A stretch of DNA of 64,000 nt from Brevundimonas albigilva (GTDB lineage Bacteria; Pseudomonadota; Alphaproteobacteria; Caulobacterales; Caulobacteraceae), in assembly GCF_023503965.1 (NCBI RefSeq), contig NZ_CP097298.1, forward strand, positions 2,559,001-2,623,000. The letters run 5' to 3'. Both the position numbers and the translations under genes were made by a program. The notes below the pieces were generated by a model, which searched no databases, had not been told where the DNA came from, and saw nothing but the letters and a program-made list of their open reading frames with translations. Below are positions 30,746 through 37,525 of this stretch, one piece after another (position 1 is the stretch's first letter; every line of letters begins with the position of its first letter).

Positions 30746-31626
30746 CACATCATCTTCTCGATCGGCAGGACCAGGATGGCCGAGGCGCCGGCGGCCTTCA
30801 GCTTCTCCAGCGTCTCCCAGAAGACCGCCTCCTGGCACACGGCGTGGACGGCCACCGCGTCGTCGCGGCCCGACAGGGGCATGACGGTGGGCGAACCGGC
30901 GCCAGGAAGGATGGCGGTGATCTGGTCCAGCGCCGCGCGGGGTGCGTTCAGCATGACGTATTTCGCCCCTTGCGAGGAGACGACGCCCGCCATCCGCTCG
31001 ATCACGCTGTCCAGCAGTTCGGCCAGTTCCGGCTCGGGGGCGATGGGCGAACGGATCAGCACCGCCTGGCTTTCCAGCACCGTGTCCTGGGCCTTCAGCC
31101 CGTTGGCCTCCAGCGTCGCGCCCGTCGACACCAGGTCGCAGATGGCGGCCGCCAGCTTCAGCCGGGGCGCGACCTCGACCGCGCCGCGCATGGTCACGAT
31201 GTCGGCGGCGACCCCGTTGTCGTCCAAGAAGCGGCGCAGGATCTTCGGATAGGAGGTCGCGATCCTGAGGCCCTCCAGCGAGGTCGGACCCTCATAGGGC
31301 AGGGTCGGCGGGGTCGCGATCTTCAGGGTGCAGCGGCCGAAACCCAGCGGCATGACGATGGCGGCGTTCGCCCCGCCGTTCTTGCCCTCCTCCAGCACGT
31401 TCTCGCCGACGATGCCCAGGTCGCAGACGCCGTCGGCCACGAAGGTGGGGATGTCGTCGTCGCGCACGCGCAGCAGGTCGATCGGATAATTCTCGACCCG
31501 GTACAGCAGGTCGTTGTGGCCCTTGACCCACTTCAGGCCCGCGTCGCGGATCAGGTCCAGGCTGCGGTCGGCCAGGCGGCCGGATTTCTGGACGGCGATG
31601 CGAAGCCGTCCCTGCACGGTGCTCAT
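30745..31626 (-). CDS. hisG: ATP phosphoribosyltransferase (long form)
   Basis: 293-aa HisG of the long type, with a C-terminal ACT-like regulatory domain that normally confers histidine feedback inhibition. Segments include IAVQKSGRLADRS, CDLGIVGENVLEE, IATSYPKILRRFL and the PRPP-binding ICDLVSTGATLEANGL. Long HisG does not need HisZ, and no hisZ is present here. It is the first biosynthetic gene of the operon and lies 10 nt after the TrpR-like gene. Confidence 0.96.
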   Translation of the reverse strand: MSTVQGRLRIAVQKSGRLADRSLDLIRDAGLKWVKGHNDLLYRVENYPIDLLRVRDDDIPTFVADGVCDLGIVGENVLEEGKNGGANAAIVMPLGFGRCTLKIATPPTLPYEGPTSLEGLRIATSYPKILRRFLDDNGVAADIVTMRGAVEVAPRLKLAAAICDLVSTGATLEANGLKAQDTVLESQAVLIRSPIAPEPELAELLDSVIERMAGVVSSQGAKYVMLNAPRAALDQITAILPGAGSPTVMPLSGRDDAVAVHAVCQEAVFWETLEKLKAAGASAILVLPIEKMM

Positions 31627-31636
31627 GTTCGAATAC

Positions 31637-31921
31637 TCAGGCTTTCAGCCGGTCCAGGGCGATGCGGTATCCCTGGTGCGGCATGTCTTTCAGATAGCGG
31701 GCGACGCGGACCACGGTGGTGGGGCTGGCGTGCGCCTCGGCGGCGATCTCGCGATAGGACTTGCCGCCCTGGTCCAGCAGACGCGCGACCTGCCAGCGCT
31801 CGGCGAAGGCGCGCAGTTCGGCTGGGGTGCACAGGTCGGCCAGGAAGGCGTCCATCTCCTCGCGCGTCTCCATCGAAAGGAGCGCGTCATGCAGGGCTGC
31901 GCGGGCGGGCGGGGCGGTCAT
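31637..31921 (-). CDS. TrpR-like regulator (YerC/YecD family)
   Basis: 94-aa small protein with a Trp-repressor-like helix-turn-helix: ADLCTPAELRAFAERWQVARLLDQG, then the recognition region KSYREIAAEAHASPTTVVRVARYL (given as positions about 35-85). YerC/YecD proteins often lie with his genes and have been proposed as histidine regulators. Here it is the first gene of the his operon, 10 nt before hisG, so autoregulation of the operon is a reasonable inference. I chose the ATG at 31921; a GTG at 31933 is also in frame. Confidence 0.85.
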   Translation of the reverse strand: MTAPPARAALHDALLSMETREEMDAFLADLCTPAELRAFAERWQVARLLDQGGKSYREIAAEAHASPTTVVRVARYLKDMPHQGYRIALDRLKA

Positions 31922-31925
31922 GGCG

Positions 31926-31953
31926 CGTTCCACTATGATGTAACGATGGAACG
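31926..31953 (-). promoter_or_regulatory. Possible operator/promoter of the his operon
   Basis: Inverted repeat CGTTCCA (31926-31932) and TGGAACG (31947-31953) with 14 nt between, just upstream of the TrpR-like start. A TTGACC on the minus strand adjoins it (31958-31953). Placement fits an autoregulated his promoter, but symmetry is short and one arm reaches the possible GTG start. Confidence 0.35.
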
Positions 31954-31990
31954 GTCAAGGGCGTTCGGGGCGTCGCCCTCCCATTTCGCT

Positions 31991-32021
31991 CGTCATCCTC
32001 GGCCCCAGCCCTAGGATGACG
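31991..32021. repeat. REP-like palindrome in the his/ferredoxin-reductase intergenic region
   Basis: Perfect 9-bp inverted repeat CGTCATCCT / AGGATGACG with a 13-nt loop. Palindromes of this sort are scattered in intergenic DNA of some alphaproteobacteria. It could also act as a hairpin in the leader of the downstream gene. Only one copy is seen in this window. Confidence 0.55.
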
Positions 32022-32044
32022 ATGGAGAGGGGCGAGAAGGCCAA

Positions 32045-32075
32045 CTCGCCACTCGCCACTCGCCGCTCGCCGCTC
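32045..32075. repeat. Heptamer tandem repeat
   Basis: About 4.4 copies of CTCGCCA/CTCGCCG end to end (31 bp), 14 nt upstream of the ATG of the ferredoxin reductase-like gene. It occupies the leader just where a ribosome site would be expected. Confidence 0.75.
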
Positions 32076-32088
32076 TATCTGTCCCGCC

Positions 32089-33296
32089 ATGACCAAGGTT
32101 CTGATCATCGGCGCCGGGCACGCCGGCGGCTCCGTCGCGGCCTTTCTGCGACAGTACGGACACCAGGGGCCGATCGTGCTGGCGGGCCAGGAGGACGCGC
32201 CCCCTATCAGCGGCCGCCGCTGTCCAAGGCCTGGCTGAAGGGCGAGGCGGACCTGGAGGCGCTATTGCTGCGCCCCCTCGGCTTCTACGCCGAGCAGGAC
32301 ATCGACTTCCGTCCGGGCGTCCAGGCCGTCTCGGTCGATCCGGCGGCGCGGCGGGTCGGATTTCACGACGGGACCGAAGAGACCTATGACGTCCTGGTGC
32401 TGGCGACGGGCTCCACGGCGCGCAAGCTGCCCGTGCCCGGCGGCGATCACCCGGACCTCCTGGAGCTCCGCACCTTGCATGACGCCGAGCGGCTGAAGGC
32501 CGTCCTGGGACCGGGGCGGCGTCTGGCGGTGGTCGGCGGCGGCTATGTCGGGCTGGAGGCGGCGGCGTCCGCGCGCGCCCTGGGCGCCGAGGCGGTCGTG
32601 ATCGAGCGCGCGCCCCGGGTCCTCGCGCGGGTGGCGTCGCAGACCCTGGCGGACTTCTTCACCCAGCGCCATCGCGCGCACGGCGTGCAGATACTGACCG
32701 GCGCCGAGGTGACGGCCATCGGCCGCGACGGCGTGACCCTGGCCGACGGGTCGACGATCCAGGCGGACGCCGTCCTGGTCGGCGTCGGGGCCGCCGCCAG
32801 CGACGGCCTGGCGCGCTCGGCGGGCCTGTTGTGCGACGACGGCGTGGTGGTGGACGGGGAGGCGCGAACCAGCGACCCCGCCGTCTTCGCCGTGGGCGAC
32901 ATGACGCGACGGCCCATCCCGGTTCATGGCGGGATTCATCACCGGCTGGAAAGCGTTCCGAACGCGCTGGAGCAGGCCAAGCAGGCGGCGGCCGCCATCG
33001 TCGGCCGAACCGGTCCCGCCCCGGAGGTTCCGTGGTTCTGGTCCGATCAGTACGAATTCAAGCTGCAGATCGCCGGCCTGCCGTTCGCGGCGGACCGCCA
33101 AGTGCTGAGGGGCGACCCGGCCGGCGGCGCCTTCGCCGTCTTCCACCTGGCGGGCGACACGGTGGTCTGCGTCGAGGCGGTCAACGCCCCGCCCGAGTTC
33201 ATGGCGGGAAAGAAGCTGATCGCCGCGGCGACCCCGGTGGACGCCGGCAGGCTGGCGGACCCGACCGTGTCGATGAAGGCCGTGGCGGCGGGCTGA
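32089..33296 (+). CDS. FAD-dependent ferredoxin/putidaredoxin reductase-like oxidoreductase, with frame break
   Basis: NAD(P)H-dependent flavoprotein of the rubredoxin/ferredoxin reductase family, which passes electrons to small redox proteins. N-terminal FAD loop VLIIGAGHAGGS, then YQRPPLSKAWLKGE, a central NAD loop (LAVVGGGYVGLEAAA), and VFAVGDMTRRP in the C-terminal FAD region. The N-terminal 37 codons lie in another frame; one missing C in the five-C run at 32200-32204 explains it and gives 402 aa. No ferredoxin or P450 gene is adjacent, so its partner is unknown. Confidence 0.88.
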
Positions 33297-33312
33297 CTTC
33301 CTTCGCCGCACT

Positions 33313-33328
33313 GCAACAAAACTGTTGC
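33313..33328. promoter_or_regulatory. Inverted repeat upstream of the ATP-grasp operon
   Basis: Perfect GCAACA / TGTTGC with a 4-nt AAAC centre, between the ferredoxin reductase-like stop and the ATP-grasp start. It could be an operator or a weak terminator; no T-run follows. Confidence 0.35.
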
Positions 33329-33380
33329 GCTTTCCGTTCTCTGCCCATCACTCTGTGATTTCTCATCGCGGCGGGGGCGA

Positions 33381-34802
33381 ATGACGAAGGCTTTCGACGA
33401 AATGTCCGGCCGTGGGTCCGGAAGGATCCGCGACAGCTACAGCACGCTGGCGGCGTGGCTGGAGAATGCGCCGCCCGACCTGCTGCAGGCGCGCTCCCGC
33501 CAGGCGGAGCTGTTCTTCCGGCGCATGGGGGTGACCTTCGCCGTCTATGGGGACGAAGAGTCCAACGAGCGGCTGATCCCCTTCGACGTGGTGCCGCGCA
33601 TCATCGGCGCCGACGAATGGTCGGCGCTGGAAAAGGGGTTGAAGCAGCGCGTCACCGCGATCAACGCCTTTCTAAGGGACATCTACGGGCCGCAGCATTG
33701 CCTGAAGGCGGGGATCGTCCCGCCCGAGCTGATCCTGACCAATCCGCACTACCGGCCCGAGATGCAGGGCCGCCGGCCCCCCGGCGACGTCTGGTGCCAC
33801 ATCTCCGGCGTCGATCTGGTCCGCACGGGCGAGGACGGCTTCTACGTGCTGGAGGACAATGTCCGCACGCCCAGCGGCGTCTCCTACATGCTGGAGAACC
33901 GCGAGATGATGATGCGGCTTTTCCCCGACCTGTTCGCCGAACACGCCGTGCGGCCGGTCGAAATCTACACCGACATGCTGCTGCGTTCGCTTCAGGCCTC
34001 GGCCCCGGCCGGGGCGGGCGAGGATCCGACCATCGTTGTGCTGACGCCCGGACCCTACAATTCGGCCTATTACGAGCACAGCTTCCTGGCCGACAAGCTG
34101 GGCGTGGAACTGGTCGAGGGCGGCGACCTGTTCGTCAACGACGACACCGTCTTCATGCGCACGACCGAAGGGCCCAAGCGCGTCGACGTCATCTATCGCC
34201 GCATCGACGACGACTTCATCGACCCGCTGACCTTCATGCCCGACTCGGCGGTCGGGGTGCCGGGGCTGATGTCGGCCTATTTCGCCGGTCGCGTGACCCT
34301 GGCCAATGCGGTCGGAACGGGCGTGGCCGACGACAAGGCCGTCTATACCTACATGCCCGAGATCATCCGCTTCTTCACCGGCGAGGAGGCGATCCTGAAG
34401 AACGTGCCGACCTGGCGCTGCCGCGAGCCCGAGGCGCTGAAGGAGGTGCTGTCCAAGCTGGATCAGCTGGTGGTCAAGGAAGTCGGCGGCTCCGGCGGCT
34501 ATGGGATGCTGGTCGGGCCGACCTCGACCAAGGCCGAGATCGAGGCTTTCCGCGCCAAGCTGATCGCCGATCCCGACGACTTCATCGCCCAGCCGACGCT
34601 GGACCTGTCGACCGCGCCGACCCTGGCCGGCGGCGCCTTGTCGCCCCGTCACGTGGACCTGCGGCCGTTCGTCCTGTCCAGCCCCGCGGGCGTGCGCGTC
34701 GCGCCTGGCGGCCTGACGCGCGTGGCGCTGAAGGAGGGGTCGCTGGTCGTCAACTCCAGCCAGGGCGGCGGAACCAAGGACACCTGGGTGCTGGACAACT
34801 GA
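33381..34802 (+). CDS. Circularly permuted ATP-grasp protein (type 2)
   Basis: 473-aa protein of the circularly permuted ATP-grasp family (COG2308 type), predicted to form peptide-like amide bonds by acyl-phosphate chemistry. Visible segments are FYVLEDNVRTPSGVSYMLENR (near 155-175, shown here as a locator), LTPGPYNSAYYEH, VIYRRIDDDFIDPL, the DDKAVYTYMPEIIRFF region and LVVKEVGGSGGYGMLVGP, a Gly-rich nucleotide loop. It overlaps the alpha-E gene by TGATG. In many genomes this family travels with alpha-E, transglutaminase and Anbu genes, exactly as here. Confidence 0.92.
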   Translation: MTKAFDEMSGRGSGRIRDSYSTLAAWLENAPPDLLQARSRQAELFFRRMGVTFAVYGDEESNERLIPFDVVPRIIGADEWSALEKGLKQRVTAINAFLRDIYGPQHCLKAGIVPPELILTNPHYRPEMQGRRPPGDVWCHISGVDLVRTGEDGFYVLEDNVRTPSGVSYMLENREMMMRLFPDLFAEHAVRPVEIYTDMLLRSLQASAPAGAGEDPTIVVLTPGPYNSAYYEHSFLADKLGVELVEGGDLFVNDDTVFMRTTEGPKRVDVIYRRIDDDFIDPLTFMPDSAVGVPGLMSAYFAGRVTLANAVGTGVADDKAVYTYMPEIIRFFTGEEAILKNVPTWRCREPEALKEVLSKLDQLVVKEVGGSGGYGMLVGPTSTKAEIEAFRAKLIADPDDFIAQPTLDLSTAPTLAGGALSPRHVDLRPFVLSSPAGVRVAPGGLTRVALKEGSLVVNSSQGGGTKDTWVLDN

Positions 34803-35740
34803 TGCTTTCTCGCACCGCAGACAGTCTCTACTGGACCGGCCGCTACATGGAGCGGGCCGATTTCCTGGCGCGGATCCTGGAGGCCGCCATTCGCCTGGCC
34901 GCCCTGCCGGCCAAGGATCACGCCGCCGTCACCGCCTGGGCCGGGGCGATCGCGTCGTCCGGCGTCAGGACCGCCTTCGACGCCTCGGGTCGAACGCCGT
35001 CGGAGAAGTCGGTGCGCGAATATCTGGCCTTCGGCGCGGACAATTCGACGTCGATCAAGGCCTGCATCACCCGCGCCCGCACCAATGCGCGCTCCGTTCG
35101 CACGGCCCTGACGATCGAGCTTTGGGAGGCGATCAACGGGGCCTGGAACGGCCTGCAGGAGTTGGGCGAGCCGACCCGGCGCGACGACTTCACCAACTTC
35201 CTGGACTTCGTGAAGTCCACGTCCCTGGCGGTCGAGGGGGCGTCGTCGCGGACGATGCTGCGGAACGACGCCTACTGGTTCCTACGCCTGGGCATGGCGA
35301 TCGAGCGGGCCGACAACACCGCGCGCCTGCTGGATGTCAAATACCACCTCCTGCTTCCGCCGGGCGAGCGGGTCGGCGGGCAGCTGGACTATTTCCAGTG
35401 GACCACCCTGCTGCGCGAGGTGTCGGCGTTGACGGCCTATCGCTGGGTCTATCGGGAATCCGTCCGGCCGTGGCTGGTGGCCGATCTGCTGGTGCTGAAC
35501 CGGCAGATGCCGCGCTCGCTGGCGTCGTGCCAGGGGATGATCGTCAGCTATCTGGAGAAGCTGGCGGCGGATTACGGCCGTCGCGGCCCGGCCCAGCGCC
35601 TGGCCTCCAACCGAATGACCCAGTTCAACGAGGCCCGGATCGAAGACATCTTCCAGTCGGGTCTGCACGAATACATCCAGGCCTTCCTGAACGAGAACAA
35701 CGCCCTGGCCGGAGCCATCCACGAACAGTACCTGGTCTGA
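34802..35740 (+). CDS. Alpha-E domain protein
   Basis: 312-aa all-helical protein of the alpha-E family (COG2307 type). The N-terminal MLSRTADSLYWTGRYMERAD and the internal FLRLGMAIERADNTARLLDVKY, seen as two ERAD-type repeats, are characteristic. Biochemical role unknown; genome context ties it to the permuted ATP-grasp enzyme, with which it probably acts. Its start overlaps the ATP-grasp stop and its stop is 2 nt before the transglutaminase start. Confidence 0.92.
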   Translation: MLSRTADSLYWTGRYMERADFLARILEAAIRLAALPAKDHAAVTAWAGAIASSGVRTAFDASGRTPSEKSVREYLAFGADNSTSIKACITRARTNARSVRTALTIELWEAINGAWNGLQELGEPTRRDDFTNFLDFVKSTSLAVEGASSRTMLRNDAYWFLRLGMAIERADNTARLLDVKYHLLLPPGERVGGQLDYFQWTTLLREVSALTAYRWVYRESVRPWLVADLLVLNRQMPRSLASCQGMIVSYLEKLAADYGRRGPAQRLASNRMTQFNEARIEDIFQSGLHEYIQAFLNENNALAGAIHEQYLV

Positions 35741-35742
35741 CG

Positions 35743-36580
35743 ATGCGGATACGGATCGACCACGCCACCCGCTACGCCTACGCCCGGCCCGCGCGCTTCA
35801 TCGTGCAGATGCTGCGGCTGACGCCCAAGTCGTGCGAGAGCCAGCAGGTGCGCGACTGGCGCATAGAGACCGACGTGGACGCGCGTCTGCGGCGCAGCGA
35901 GGACGCCTTCGGCAACATCGTCCACAGCCTCTATACGGAGCGACCGACCGACGACCTGACCATCCGCGTCACGGGCGAGGTGTCCACCGTCGACACGGGC
36001 GGCGTGATCCGGGGCAGAACGAGAAGCTGTCGCCCAGCGTCTATCTGCGCGAGACGCGGCTGACGCGCCCGGACGCGGCCCTGACCGCCTTCGCCGACAC
36101 GGCGGGGCAGGGCGGGGCGCTGGATCGGATGCACCGGCTGATGGGGGCCATCCACCAGGCGGTGGCCTTCGACGTGGGCGCCACCTCGGCGACGCATTCG
36201 GCGGCCGAGGCCTTCGCCCTGCGGCGCGGGGTTTGCCAGGATCACGCCCAGATCTTCATCGCCTGCGCGCGGGCGGGGGCGTGCCGGCGCGCTATGTATC
36301 GGGTCACCTGAACCGGACCGACGGCCAGCACGACCAGGACGCCGCCCACGCCTGGGCCGAGGCCTGGATCGACGATCTAGGCTGGGTCGGCTTCGATCCC
36401 GCGAACGGCATCTGCCCGACCGATCACTACGTTCGGGTCGCCATCGGCCTGGACGCGCTGGGGGCCACGCCGATCCGGGGAACCAGCTACGGCGGCGGCG
36501 TCGAGAGTCTGACGGTCGCCCTGCATGTGCGCCCGGTGCAACAGAGCCAGCAGCAACATCAGAGCCGGGGATGGTCCTGA
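35743..36580 (+). CDS. Transglutaminase-like cysteine peptidase, with two frame breaks
   Basis: Bacterial transglutaminase-fold protein with an N-terminal beta domain (MRIRIDHATRYAYARPARF) and a catalytic core. The Cys is in RRGVCQDHAQIF, His in DAAHAWAEAWI and Asp in GWVGFDPANG. The reading frame is broken in G runs at 36011-36014 and 36275-36279; one G added at each gives a continuous 279-aa protein with AGGVPARYVSGHL at the second joint. These proteins are thought to cleave or transfer amide bonds. Context: third gene of the ATP-grasp/alpha-E/transglutaminase/Anbu set. Confidence 0.88.
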
Positions 36581-36644
36581 TCGCCATGTCGTCCGAATCT
36601 GCTAGCGTCAGGCGATTCGCAACGCGGGGAGCGGATAGGGCGCA

Positions 36645-37430
36645 ATGACCTATTGCGTGGGAATGCTGGTCGACGAGGGGTTGGCGATGATCGCCGACAC
36701 CCGCACCAATGCGGGCGTGGACAACATCTCGTCCTATCGCAAGCTTCACGTCTTCAAGACGCCCGGCGAGCGCGTCCTGGCCGTCGCCACGGCCGGCAAT
36801 CTGTCCGTCACCCAAACGGCGCTTTCGATGGTGGGCGAGGGCGTGACCCTGCCGGATTCGGCCGGGCCCGAAACCCTGGAGACGGCGCCGACCCTGTTTC
36901 GCGCCGCGCAGATACTGGGGCACGCCCTGGCCAGCGTCCGCGCCAGCATCAACACGCCGCCCACGCCGACCGCTGACGGGCTGAACGTCACCGCCTCCAT
37001 GCTGCTGGGCGGCCAGATCGCGGGCGGCAAGATGGGCCTGTATCTGATCTACGGGCAGGGCAACTTCATCGAATGCGGCCCGGACACGCCCTATCTTCAG
37101 ATCGGGGAACTGAAGTACGGCAAGCCGATCCTGGACCGGGCCCTGCGCCCGAACACGTCGCTGTCCGAGGCGGTGAAGCTGGGCCTGATCTCGTTCGACT
37201 CGACCATCCGGTCGAACATCGCCGTGGGGCCGCCTTTCGACCTGATCGTCATTCCCCGCGACAAGATGGTGGGAATGGAGCGGCGGATCGACGCCGACGA
37301 TCCCTATTTCCGCGACCTGGGCCGCCGCTGGTCCGAGGCGCTGGCGGCGGCGCACCGCGCCATGCCGGACCCGACCTGGCTGGACCTGCAAACGCCGCCC
37401 GCCGCGAAGACCATGATGATCGCCAGCTGA
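36645..37430 (+). CDS. Anbu (proteasome-type) peptidase
   Basis: 261-aa Ntn-hydrolase related to HslV and proteasome beta subunits, of the Anbu family (COG3484). The sequence starts MTYCVGMLVDEGLAM, so removal of Met exposes Thr2 as the predicted N-terminal nucleophile. ADTRTNAGVDNIS and MLLGGQIAGGKMGLYLIYGQGN are family segments. No propeptide is seen. Anbu genes commonly lie beside permuted ATP-grasp, alpha-E and transglutaminase genes; the natural substrate is not established. 64 nt separate it from the transglutaminase stop. Confidence 0.93.
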   Translation: MTYCVGMLVDEGLAMIADTRTNAGVDNISSYRKLHVFKTPGERVLAVATAGNLSVTQTALSMVGEGVTLPDSAGPETLETAPTLFRAAQILGHALASVRASINTPPTPTADGLNVTASMLLGGQIAGGKMGLYLIYGQGNFIECGPDTPYLQIGELKYGKPILDRALRPNTSLSEAVKLGLISFDSTIRSNIAVGPPFDLIVIPRDKMVGMERRIDADDPYFRDLGRRWSEALAAAHRAMPDPTWLDLQTPPAAKTMMIAS

Positions 37431-37483
37431 CGCGACTGAGATTAATTCTCAATTCGGCTTGTGCGGCAATGTGAAGCTGGTTA

Positions 37484-37500
37484 TTGCGAGCGCATCGCAA
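37484..37500. promoter_or_regulatory. Fur-like operator upstream of the siderophore receptor
   Basis: Perfect 6-5-6 inverted repeat TTGCGAGCGCATCGCAA, 26 nt before the receptor ATG. It matches the TTGCRA-N5-TYGCAA form of alphaproteobacterial Fur-type boxes. An AT-rich imperfect palindrome (GAGATTAATTCTC) lies about 45 bp upstream, near 37438-37450. Confidence 0.7.
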
Positions 37501-37525
37501 AATCAGGCCAAAAGGTCGCACCAAT

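Noticed and set aside
31991..32075. CRISPR-like repeats
   Set aside because: The units are 7 bp without spacers, and there are no cas genes in the window.
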